The notes under the pieces: generated by a model | Seen by the model: the letters and a program-made list of their open reading frames with translations, nothing else | Told to the model about the DNA's origin: nothing | The model's database searches: none | Made by a program: the position numbers and the translations under genes | From: Steroidobacteraceae bacterium | GTDB taxonomy: Bacteria; Pseudomonadota; Gammaproteobacteria; Steroidobacterales; Steroidobacteraceae | Length of the DNA: 5,039 bases | Direction: 5' to 3' | Assembly (NCBI GenBank): GCA_021325695.1 | Contig: JAJTCR010000153.1 | Coordinates: 1 to 5,039 of the forward strand | Shown: piece after piece, positions 1 through 5,039 of the stretch | How positions within the stretch are numbered: position 1 is the first letter of the stretch | Layout: every line of letters starts with the position of its first letter

Positions 1-425
1 CAATGCTGGCGCAGGTCCGCGACGTCATGGACAAGGCGAGCCTCGCGGTGCAGTACGTGTTCCTGTTCACGCTGGCGGCGGGGCTGATGGTGCTGCTCGC
101 GGCCGTGCAGGCGACGCGCGACGAGCGTCGCTACGAAAGCGCGATGCTGCGGACGCTCGGCGCGACGCGCGGCGTCGTGTTCCAGGGCGTGGCCGCCGAG
201 TTCGTCGTGCTGGGCGCGCTGGCGGGGTTGCTCGCGGCGGGCGGTGCGACGGCGGTCGGCTGGCTGCTCGCGCGGCGGGTCTTCGACCTCGAGTATTCGC
301 CGGACCCGTGGATCTGGGTCATCGGCGTGCTGGGCGGCGCATCGCTCGTGGGGGCGGCAGGCCTGCTCGCGGCGCGCTCGGTCGTGTCGCATCCGCCGAT
401 GCAGGCCTTGCGCGCCGGCATCTGA
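1..425 (+). CDS. FtsX/MacB-like ABC transporter permease, C-terminal part (5' truncated)
   Basis: The reading frame is open from the left edge and ends at TGA 423-425, so the gene starts outside the window; the ATG at position 3 is probably internal. The visible 140 residues form the last FtsX-type membrane domain. There is a membrane helix around residues 16-37, then a charged cytoplasmic stretch with the typical 'RDERRYESAMLRTLGATR' pattern (39-56) that couples to the ATPase. A long hydrophobic helix follows (about 58-90), then a last helix (about 103-125) and a short tail ending in 'MQALRAGI'. This pattern is usual for the YbbP/LolC/MacB permeases, and the tail looks most like YbbP-type proteins of about 800 residues. 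Such permeases work in the inner membrane with a YbbA/LolD-like ATPase, which should lie upstream. The substrate cannot be told from this fragment. The gene converges on the minus-strand operon with 6 bp between stop codons. Confidence 0.88.
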   Translation, partial: MLAQVRDVMDKASLAVQYVFLFTLAAGLMVLLAAVQATRDERRYESAMLRTLGATRGVVFQGVAAEFVVLGALAGLLAAGGATAVGWLLARRVFDLEYSPDPWIWVIGVLGGASLVGAAGLLAARSVVSHPPMQALRAGI

Positions 426-431
426 AACGAC

Positions 432-1106
432 TCAACGCGGCGGCGACACCACCAGCCGCACCCAGCCGACGTCGACGCGCTGGCCGCGCCACGTGTAGCC
501 CTGCAAGCGGATCCGGTACTCGCCCGGCCCGAATGCCGAGCTGTTGAGCGCGAGCCGGAGGTCGCGGTTCGAATCGGGCGTCATGCGCTCGATCACCATG
601 ACGCGGCCGTGATCGACCTTGTCGACGACCAGTGCGAACGCCGGGTATTGGACCTGGCGGACCGGGAACTGCAGCTCGACGAGCTGCGGAGGCTCCGGCC
701 ACGCGAGCGTGGCGTCCGCACCCGCCGACCAGCTGCGCGGATTCGGCGTGATCCGCAGCGCTCGCTCGCCGTTGATGGCCCGCAGGGTGAGCGTCCGTAC
801 ACGTGACTCGGCCGCTTCGGCCGCGTCGCGGTCACCGCGAGCGTTCCAGAGCACCACACCCATCGTGGCGGTGAGCAGCCCGCACAGCGCGAGCAGGCCG
901 AACACGGCCGCGCGAGTCTGCCACCAGCGCAACGGCTCGATCTCGTCGAACGTGTCGCCGCCGTCGGAGCCGGCGGGGCGCAATTCGTGCGACTGGGGCG
1001 GCGGCAATTCCAGCTCGGCCTGGACGAGGTAACGACGCCAACGGGGTGGCGGTTTGCGGACTCTGGTCTTGCTGCTGCTCCGGGTGCCCTTGCCGCTTGC
1101 GCTCAT
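432..1106 (-). CDS. Single-pass membrane protein with beta-rich extracytoplasmic domain, unknown function
   Basis: This encodes 224 residues. The ATG at 1106-1104 was chosen because it overlaps the TGA of the upstream gene as ATGA, the usual sign of translational coupling; a GAAGG (minus strand of 1117-1121) sits 10 nt upstream. The frame stays open to 1550, but that extension would overlap the upstream gene fully and reads as arginine-rich shadow. Residues 1-60 are hydrophilic with a basic stretch (13-26, 'KTRVRKPPPRWRRY'), then an acidic patch (52-57). One membrane helix spans about 64-87. Residues 88-224 should lie in the periplasm by the positive-inside rule. The end (about 180-221) alternates hydrophobic residues and contains 'GPGEYRIRLQGYTWRGQ', resembling an Ig-like beta-sandwich of the kind found in anti-sigma-like or CHAT-associated proteins; that comparison is from memory. 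No enzyme motif is seen. It is the last gene of the phasin-patatin operon. An envelope anchor or sensor is possible but unproven. Confidence 0.8.
   Translation of the reverse strand: MSASGKGTRSSSKTRVRKPPPRWRRYLVQAELELPPPQSHELRPAGSDGGDTFDEIEPLRWWQTRAAVFGLLALCGLLTATMGVVLWNARGDRDAAEAAESRVRTLTLRAINGERALRITPNPRSWSAGADATLAWPEPPQLVELQFPVRQVQYPAFALVVDKVDHGRVMVIERMTPDSNRDLRLALNSSAFGPGEYRIRLQGYTWRGQRVDVGWVRLVVSPPR
1103..1106 (-). promoter_or_regulatory. ATGA stop/start overlap (translational coupling)
   Basis: On the minus strand the ATG of the membrane-protein gene (1106-1104) overlaps the TGA of the FFFNELYG-motif gene (1105-1103) in the sequence ATGA. Such overlaps usually couple translation and are common between genes whose products work together. 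Confidence 0.8.
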
Positions 1107-1876
1107 CCGCTCGGTGCCTTCGGCCTGCGTGTGGGGTGTGTCCTGGGCATGCGTTCGAACTCGAACGGATCCGGCTCGCCGGCGAACAGTCGGGCCGAGG
1201 CCCGGAGCTCCCGGTCGCGGATCGTCTGCAGGAACTCCCCGGCGCCGTGCATCGCCTCGAAGGCGACGAGCCCGCGCTCGAGGAACTCCTGCAGCAGGCC
1301 GAATCCTGCCGCGTGAGCGGGTGCCCGCGCCAGCCTGACGAGGCCCCGGACGATCGGTTTGCGAACCACCCCGTCGAGGTACGCCCCGACCTCGGACGTC
1401 AGCTCGATCTGCCGTCGGCGTTCCGCCTCGCGCCCGGCCGCACGATACGCTTCGGCGTAGCGCCCGACCGTGATCGGCGCGTCGGGCAGTGCGCGAACCG
1501 TCGCGGCGTCGAGTTCCTGCGACAGCGTTTCGAGCTGGATCGCCAGGCACAGCGCCTGCAGGCCTTCGCGGGGCAGCAGGCGTTCCATCGCGGTCTGGAC
1601 CTTGATCAGGTCGGAGTCCCGGCGGCGCGCGTCGCCGGCGCCGTACAACTCATTGAAGAAAAACTCGATCGCGAGCCGGTAGCGGGGATTCGCGTGCAGG
1701 TCCTCGTGCGAGCGCAGCAGGCGCTTCGATTGCCATTTCTGCAGTCGCCGCAGCCGCTTGGCGAGTTTCGGGTCCGCCGCGAACACGTCGCGCTGCGCGG
1801 CGTTGCGCTCGAGCAGGCGCCCGAGCGTGCCACGTTCGGACGGGGCCGCCCCGATCTCGATGCCGAGTAGCTTCAA
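1103..1876 (-). CDS. Conserved hypothetical protein, helical, with FFFNELYG motif
   Basis: This encodes 257 residues. The start is TTG (1876-1874), the first possible start after the in-frame TGA that ends the patatin gene; an AGGG (minus strand of 1885-1888) lies 8 nt upstream. The next in-frame ATG is residue 97, beyond the best motif, so TTG is preferred. The protein looks soluble and mostly alpha-helical, with no signal peptide or membrane segment. Visible landmarks are a basic helix (40-57), 'RLAIEFFFNELYG' (67-79), an 'RDSDL' segment (86-90), 'GRYAEAYR' (138-145), 'RQIELTSEVGAYLD' (155-168) and 'FLQTIRDRELRASARLFAG' (215-233), then 'PDPF' and a basic tail. I recall similar proteins as conserved hypotheticals in gammaproteobacteria, but can name no domain or function. 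Position between a patatin and a membrane protein, with 3-bp and overlapping junctions, suggests a role tied to the lipase, perhaps as a partner or lipid-binding factor (inference). Confidence 0.82.
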   Translation of the reverse strand: MKLLGIEIGAAPSERGTLGRLLERNAAQRDVFAADPKLAKRLRRLQKWQSKRLLRSHEDLHANPRYRLAIEFFFNELYGAGDARRRDSDLIKVQTAMERLLPREGLQALCLAIQLETLSQELDAATVRALPDAPITVGRYAEAYRAAGREAERRRQIELTSEVGAYLDGVVRKPIVRGLVRLARAPAHAAGFGLLQEFLERGLVAFEAMHGAGEFLQTIRDRELRASARLFAGEPDPFEFERMPRTHPTRRPKAPSG

Positions 1877-1879
1877 GCG

Positions 1880-3124
1880 TCAGGCCCTGCCGAGCGCGAT
1901 CGCGTGCTCGAGCCGGTCGAGCGCGAGGTGCAACGGGCCCACCATCGGCAGTTGCCGGCGTTTGCGCTGGTCGACGGCGAGCGCGAACGTGCGGGTGCGG
2001 TCGTGCAGCACGTCGAGGCGCAGCCGCACGTCGTGCCTGCGCAGCATCGGCCCTAGGGCGGCCGCGTGGCGCCGCAGGTCCGCCCGCGTGCGTTGGTACG
2101 CATGCTCGGCCAGGTCCTCGCGGTCCGAGTACCGGAACACGTTCTGGAAAAACAGGCTCGCATCCCCGCGATCCGGTTCGAACAGCAGCACGTCGGCCCT
2201 GGCGTAACGCCGTCGATAGTCGCGCATGCCGACCCGCATGCGCGACTGAATCAGCGAGCGGAACGTCTGGCTCAGGACGGTCGGCAGTCCGCCGGTCGTC
2301 AGTTCGTGCTCCGGCGGCGAGTCGCCGTCCGTCGAGCGCGGCGCACTCGACGCGTCGAACGCCACCAGCGGGTTCACGCAGATCACGAGATCGGCACCCG
2401 CGTCGAGCAGCACGGACGCGTGCATCGTCTTGACGAGCGCGCCGTCCGCGTACACGCGGTCGTCGATCGTGACTGGCGGGTACAGGCCCGGCAGCGCGGT
2501 GCTCGCTTGGATCGCGCGCGAAATCGGCACGTGGTCCAGTCCAGCCTCACCGAAGCGGACCGCGTGTCCCGTGTTGAGCTCGGTCGCCATCACGTAGAGG
2601 CGGCATCCGAGCTCGCGGAAATCGTTGGTGCGGCCGCCTTGCGCAAACAGCCGCGCGAGCAGCCGCTCGAGCGGGCGGTTGTCGCAGACGCCGGTCGGCA
2701 GCAACCGGCCGAGCGGATCGATCACCTCCGCCCAGTCGCGGCCGGGGTTGCGCAGGTACTCACGCGCAATGTTGGCGAACTGCGCCGGCGCGTCGGCGAG
2801 CCTGCGCAGGTACTCCCCGACGGCCGGCATCAGGAACCACGCCGGCGAGAACCGGAGCTCGCTCGACTCGTTCTGGATGAACACGAGGCCCATGTCCGCC
2901 GTGTCGAAGCCGTTGGCGAGCCCTGCGGCGATCATCGCGCCGGAGCTCACGCCGACGTACATGTCGAGTTCCGTCAGCTCGAATCCTTCGAGCGTCTCCT
3001 CGATCGCGTGCAGGCAGCCGACTTCGTAGAACGCACCGAGCGGGCCACCACCCGCGAGCGCGAGCCCGAACCGCCGACGGCTCGGTCCGTTTACACGGGC
3101 CGTGGCTGATTGCAGGTCGAGCAT
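1880..3124 (-). CDS. Patatin-like phospholipase / acyl hydrolase
   Basis: This encodes 414 residues from ATG 3124-3122. It is a serine acyl hydrolase of the patatin fold with a Ser-Asp dyad, expected to release fatty acids from phospholipids, triacylglycerol or other acyl esters. All three signatures are present: the glycine-rich oxyanion loop 'GGGPLGAFYEVG' (25-36), the nucleophile elbow G-V-S-S-G (58-62, Ser60), and the catalytic Asp in 'DGA' (Asp227), with 'ASTALPGLYPPV' (207-218) before it. The patatin domain covers about 18-255. Residues 256-280 look like a flexible acidic linker. The C-terminal part (about 281-414) has a helical stretch with 'RSRMRVGMRDYRRRYARADVLLFEP'-like character at 289-316 and a basic end. 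There is no signal peptide or obvious membrane helix, so it should be cytosolic or peripheral. It follows the phasin by 34 bp and precedes the next gene by 3 bp. The ribosome site is weak (GAGCG). Family is confident; substrate is not. Confidence 0.95.
   Translation of the reverse strand: MLDLQSATARVNGPSRRRFGLALAGGGPLGAFYEVGCLHAIEETLEGFELTELDMYVGVSSGAMIAAGLANGFDTADMGLVFIQNESSELRFSPAWFLMPAVGEYLRRLADAPAQFANIAREYLRNPGRDWAEVIDPLGRLLPTGVCDNRPLERLLARLFAQGGRTNDFRELGCRLYVMATELNTGHAVRFGEAGLDHVPISRAIQASTALPGLYPPVTIDDRVYADGALVKTMHASVLLDAGADLVICVNPLVAFDASSAPRSTDGDSPPEHELTTGGLPTVLSQTFRSLIQSRMRVGMRDYRRRYARADVLLFEPDRGDASLFFQNVFRYSDREDLAEHAYQRTRADLRRHAAALGPMLRRHDVRLRLDVLHDRTRTFALAVDQRKRRQLPMVGPLHLALDRLEHAIALGRA
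1885..1888 (-). promoter_or_regulatory. Weak ribosome binding site deciding a TTG start
   Basis: On the minus strand AGGG lies 8 nt before TTG 1876-1874, inside the last codons of the patatin gene. It supports TTG as the start of the FFFNELYG-motif gene. Since the patatin stop is only 3 nt before this TTG, re-initiation by terminating ribosomes is also plausible. Confidence 0.45.
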
Positions 3125-3158
3125 CGTTGGCGCTCGTGCACTCGACCACGCTGCGAGT

Positions 3159-3752
3159 TCACTCGCCCGCGCCCCGTCTCCGCGCTGACTTCCTGCGCCC
3201 GCGTTGGGTGGCGGTACGGCGCTCGCGCGCCGTGGTCTTGCGCGAGGGCTCGCGCGCAGCGATTCCCTTGACGTTCTCGTTGAGCTCCGCGACGCGGCGG
3301 GTCAAGACACGGATCTCGTCCGCGGTCGGCACGCCGATCTGGTGCATCGCACGCTGCACGCGACTCTGGAACAGCGACTCGAGGTTGTCCCAGGTTTCCT
3401 GGGCCTGGCTGCGCGCACCACCCACGCGCGAATGCAGCGTGCCCTGCGCGGTCTCGAGCGCATCGCGAACCAGGCGTTGCGCCGTGGAACGGGACTGGTT
3501 CAGCAGTCGCAACCCTTCGAACACCGCTTCGCTGAACGCCGACGGGCCTTCCTTCTGTGCACGCGCGATCGCACCGATGCCGGCGAGCCAGACCTGCTGC
3601 ATGCCGTGCAGCAGCTGCGCCTGGGTCGATTGCGCCTCGTCCGCGGCGTCTGGTGCGCGCGTCCGCTGTCGCGGCGAGGCGCTGGAACTCGCGCGATCAC
3701 CGGTCTGCTTGCGGGCGCGTTGTCGAGGACGGCGGGTGTCGCGGTTGGGCAT
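3159..3752 (-). CDS. Phasin, PhaF/PhaI-type polyhydroxyalkanoate granule-associated protein
   Basis: This encodes 197 residues from ATG 3752-3750, preceded by a good GGAG ribosome site (minus strand of 3760-3763) at 7 nt. Phasins coat PHA granules at the polymer-cytoplasm interface and affect granule number, size and segregation. The core (about 47-165) carries the family hallmarks: 'QQVWLAGIGAIARAQKEG' (52-69), an amphipathic helix with 'SRVQRAMHQIGVPTADEI' (130-147), and 'VLTRRVAELNENV' (149-161), a heptad stretch that in PhaF forms the oligomerising coiled coil. The core is flanked by disordered basic arms: residues 1-46 (many R, S, Q) and 167-197 (about a dozen R/K). The C-terminal arm recalls the histone-like DNA-binding tail of PhaF but lacks its long AKPAA repeats and is short. 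It is the first gene of the four-gene minus-strand operon. It might coat wax-ester or triacylglycerol bodies instead of PHA, given the reductase next door. Confidence 0.92.
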   Translation of the reverse strand: MPNRDTRRPRQRARKQTGDRASSSASPRQRTRAPDAADEAQSTQAQLLHGMQQVWLAGIGAIARAQKEGPSAFSEAVFEGLRLLNQSRSTAQRLVRDALETAQGTLHSRVGGARSQAQETWDNLESLFQSRVQRAMHQIGVPTADEIRVLTRRVAELNENVKGIAAREPSRKTTARERRTATQRGRRKSARRRGAGE

Positions 3753-3759
3753 GGCAGGT

Positions 3760-3763
3760 CTCC
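3760..3763 (-). promoter_or_regulatory. Ribosome binding site of the phasin gene
   Basis: On the minus strand GGAG is followed by 7 nt and then the phasin ATG. It is the strongest ribosome site in the minus-strand operon and fits high expression of a granule coat protein as first gene. Confidence 0.65.
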
Positions 3764-3794
3764 GGGCGCGTCGGCCGTGGGCGTATTCTGCGGG

Positions 3795-3822
3795 ATGCTA
3801 GGGCTTTGCTGCAGTGTGTCAA
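3795..3822 (-). promoter_or_regulatory. Sigma70-like promoter candidate for the phasin operon
   Basis: On the minus strand a perfect -35 TTGACA (3822-3817) is followed by a 16-nt spacer and a -10 TAGCAT (3800-3795, 4 of 6 consensus bases). The start point would fall near 3788, giving a leader of about 36 nt before the phasin ATG. A perfect -35 hexamer in such GC-rich DNA, in the right place and direction, makes this the best promoter in the window. It was found by eye, with no scoring model. Confidence 0.6.
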
Positions 3823-3936
3823 TCCGAGGGCTAGGTACTTGCCGTAGTGGGTTTCGCCAGACGCGGGTTCCGCGGGCGCGCCGGCCTCGCGACGCCGATG
3901 GCCAGCGAAGTCGCCCTGCGGCACGGAAGTCGCGCC

Positions 3937-3955
3937 CGCAAGCGCGTTCCTTGCG
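3937..3955. repeat. Inverted repeat CGCAAG-N7-CTTGCG
   Basis: Perfect 6-bp arms (3937-3942 and 3950-3955) flank a 7-nt centre, ending 13 bp before the -35 candidate of the reductase promoter. Arm length and centre spacing (13 bp) fit a dimeric regulator site at an activator-like position. It could also be chance in GC-rich DNA. Confidence 0.3.
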
Positions 3956-3968
3956 CGAGAGTCTCACG

Positions 3969-3997
3969 TTGACGCGACTACGTACGACCCCTAACGT
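3969..3997 (+). promoter_or_regulatory. Sigma70-like promoter candidate for the acyl reductase gene
   Basis: The -35 is TTGACG (3969-3974, 5 of 6), the spacer is exactly 17 nt, and the -10 is TAACGT (3992-3997, only 3 of 6, but with the key T, A and final T). Transcription would begin near 4004, leaving a leader of only about 20 nt that includes the GGGAG ribosome site. The weak -10 suggests low basal use or need for an activator; this is inference. Confidence 0.4.
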
Positions 3998-3999
3998 AA

Positions 4000-4015
4000 C
4001 CCGGAAAGAACCGGG
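4000..4015 (+). repeat. Small GC-only hairpin overlapping the reductase ribosome site
   Basis: CCCGG (4000-4004) and CCGGG (4011-4015) are perfect inverted arms with a 6-nt loop AAAGAA. The right arm shares GGG with the ribosome site GGGAG. In RNA it could hide that site, but if transcription starts near 4004 as the promoter candidate predicts, most of the left arm is not in the message. Confidence 0.4.
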
Positions 4016-4017
4016 AG
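4013..4017 (+). promoter_or_regulatory. Ribosome binding site of the acyl reductase gene
   Basis: GGGAG lies 6 nt upstream of ATG 4024. Together with the in-frame TAA at 3997 it fixes the start of the reductase. Its first three bases also form the right arm of a small GC hairpin (4000-4015). Confidence 0.65.
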
Positions 4018-4023
4018 TGCTTC

Positions 4024-5039
4024 ATGACCTACTTCGTGACCGGCGCGACCGGCTTCATCGGCCGCTTCCTGGTGCAGGCCCTCCTGCAGCACGGCAAGGG
4101 CACGGTCTACGTGCTCGTGCGACCGAAATCGGTAGGCAAGCTCGACGAGCTGCGACAGTTCTGGGGCAAGGACAGCACGCGACGGGTGGTGCCGATCAAG
4201 GGCGACCTCGGCCAGCCGAAGCTCGGCGTCGCGAAAGCCGACGTCACGCGGCTCAAGGGCAAGGTCAAGCACTTCTATCATCTCGGTGCGGTGTACGACA
4301 TCGACGCCTCCGCCGAGGAGATGCACAAGGCGAACATCGTCGGCACGGAGGGCGCGCTCGCCGTGGCCGATGCGATCGGCGCGGGCTGCTTCCATCACGT
4401 GAGCTCGATCGCCGCGGCGGGCCTCTACCGCGGCACGTTCAGCGAGGACATGTTCGAGGAAGCCGAGGAGCTCGACCATCCCTATCACCGCACCAAGCAC
4501 GACTCCGAGGCGAGGGTCCGCGCGAACGGTCGCGTGCCGTTCCGGGTCTATCGGCCTGGGATCGTGCTGGGCCACTCGCAGACCGGCGTGATCGACAAGA
4601 TCGACGGTCCGTACTACTTCTTCAAGGCCCTGCAGCGCCTGCGCGAGTCGTGGCCGCGCTGGATCCCCCTCGTCGGCGTCGAAGGCGGCTACGTCAACGC
4701 GGTGCCGGTCGACTTCGTGGTCGAGGCGCTGGTGCACCTCTCGCACCTGCCGAAGCAGGACGGCGAATGCTTTCACCTGACGGACCCGAAGACGCGTCGC
4801 ATGGGCGAAATCATCAACGTCTTCGCGCGCGCCGCGCACGCGCCGGAAATGGCGTTCCGGGTCGATCCCAAGATCTTCGACATGGTGCCCGAGCCGATCA
4901 CCCAGTCGATCGGGCGCAGCCGGCCGGCGCAGAACGTGTTCAACCAGGTGCTGCGCGACCTGCAGGTGCCGCGCTCGGTCCTGCAGTTCATCAACTACCC
5001 GACGCGATTCGACTCGACGGCGACGCAGCGGTTGCTCGA
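4024..5039 (+). CDS. Fatty acyl-CoA reductase (Marinobacter-type), extended SDR N-terminal domain, 3' truncated
   Basis: 338 residues are visible and the frame is still open at the right edge. ATG 4024 is firm: an in-frame TAA lies at 3997-3999 with no other start between, and GGGAG (4013-4017) is 6 nt upstream. The NAD(P)H-binding motif is GATGFIG (7-13). The SDR catalytic residues are Ser127 or Ser128 in 'HHVSSIAAAG' and Tyr154-x-x-x-Lys158. Segments such as 'YHLGAVYDI', 'EDMFEEAEELDHPYHRTKH', 'KIDGPYYFFKALQ' and 'QFINYPTRFD' match my memory of Marinobacter Maqu_2220 and of mycobacterial AcrA1/FcrA-like proteins. Those have about 660 residues, with a second SDR domain that would follow the window. 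Maqu_2220 reduces fatty acyl-CoA/ACP and aldehydes to fatty alcohols with NADPH, feeding wax-ester synthesis. If the second domain is absent, the protein would be a single-domain SDR of less certain activity. It is transcribed divergently from the phasin operon. Confidence 0.9.
   Translation, partial: MTYFVTGATGFIGRFLVQALLQHGKGTVYVLVRPKSVGKLDELRQFWGKDSTRRVVPIKGDLGQPKLGVAKADVTRLKGKVKHFYHLGAVYDIDASAEEMHKANIVGTEGALAVADAIGAGCFHHVSSIAAAGLYRGTFSEDMFEEAEELDHPYHRTKHDSEARVRANGRVPFRVYRPGIVLGHSQTGVIDKIDGPYYFFKALQRLRESWPRWIPLVGVEGGYVNAVPVDFVVEALVHLSHLPKQDGECFHLTDPKTRRMGEIINVFARAAHAPEMAFRVDPKIFDMVPEPITQSIGRSRPAQNVFNQVLRDLQVPRSVLQFINYPTRFDSTATQRLL

Larger units (their letters stand above)
3753..4023. other. 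Divergent intergenic control region
   Basis: These 271 bp separate the phasin start (minus strand) from the reductase start (plus strand) and are the only sizeable non-coding stretch in the window. No convincing small gene is seen; the open frames crossing it are arginine- and proline-rich shadows. It holds a promoter candidate for each direction, a repeated GCTAGG, a CGCAAG/CTTGCG inverted repeat and a GC hairpin at the reductase ribosome site. A shared control region for granule and acyl-reductase genes is likely from the layout. Confidence 0.8.

Noticed and set aside
426..480. Possible intrinsic terminator after the permease or the operon
   Set aside because: No GC stem followed by a T run is seen on either strand near the convergent stops.
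1107..1550. N-terminal extension of the small membrane-protein gene (open frame to 1550, minus strand)
   Set aside because: It would overlap the FFFNELYG-motif gene over its whole length, reads as arginine/glycine-rich shadow, and ignores the clean ATGA coupling start at 1106.
1046..1870. Plus-strand open frame of 274 codons opposite the FFFNELYG-motif gene
   Set aside because: Low-complexity R/A/L/Q-rich composition and no ribosome site. The minus strand gives a coherent helical protein with tight operon junctions.
2066..3109. Long plus-strand open frame of 347 codons opposite the patatin gene
   Set aside because: Its translation is rich in R, A, V, E and H with no domain pattern, while the opposite strand carries all patatin catalytic motifs. 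Long antisense frames are common in high-GC DNA.
3500..3967. Minus-strand open frame of 155 codons crossing the intergenic region
   Set aside because: It overlaps the phasin in another frame, is dominated by R, S and P, and would cover the best promoter candidate.
3991..4839. Minus-strand open frame of 282 codons opposite the acyl reductase
   Set aside because: It looks more protein-like than other shadows, but the plus strand has a complete Rossmann motif, the SDR catalytic residues and a ribosome site. The frame runs from inside the reductase gene into the control region with no domain seen.

Overview
The window is about 5 kb of GC-rich, densely coded bacterial chromosome. The best guess is Pseudomonadota, most likely Gammaproteobacteria. 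That rests on a PhaF/PhaI-type phasin, a YbbP-like FtsX permease tail and a Marinobacter-type fatty acyl reductase, all recognised from memory of the families. Genus and species cannot be called. I see no tRNA, rRNA, CRISPR, insertion sequence or phage gene.

Layout: (1) 1-425, plus strand: the C-terminal 140 residues of an FtsX/MacB-like ABC-transporter permease, cut by the left edge. (2) 432-3752, minus strand: a tight four-gene unit read right to left, phasin (3752-3159), patatin-like phospholipase (3124-1880), a conserved protein of unknown function with an FFFNELYG motif (1876-1103), and a small protein with one membrane segment and a beta-rich outer domain (1106-432). Spacings are 34 bp, 3 bp and a 4-bp ATGA overlap, so this is almost certainly one operon. 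(3) 3753-4023: a 271-bp divergent control region with a sigma70-like promoter candidate in each direction. (4) 4024 to the right edge, plus strand: the first 338 residues of an extended SDR that closely resembles the reductase half of the Marinobacter fatty acyl-CoA reductase (wax-ester type).

Together the genes point to neutral-lipid or polyester storage. The phasin should coat a granule (PHA, or possibly wax ester/triacylglycerol). The patatin could hydrolyse acyl esters at the granule or membrane, and the divergent reductase would turn fatty acyl thioesters into aldehydes or alcohols. The last two operon genes have no assigned function. They are the most likely place for something undescribed: a lipid-body or envelope accessory pair translationally coupled to a lipase. 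The sequence shows the operon structure and catalytic motifs directly; the storage role is inference.
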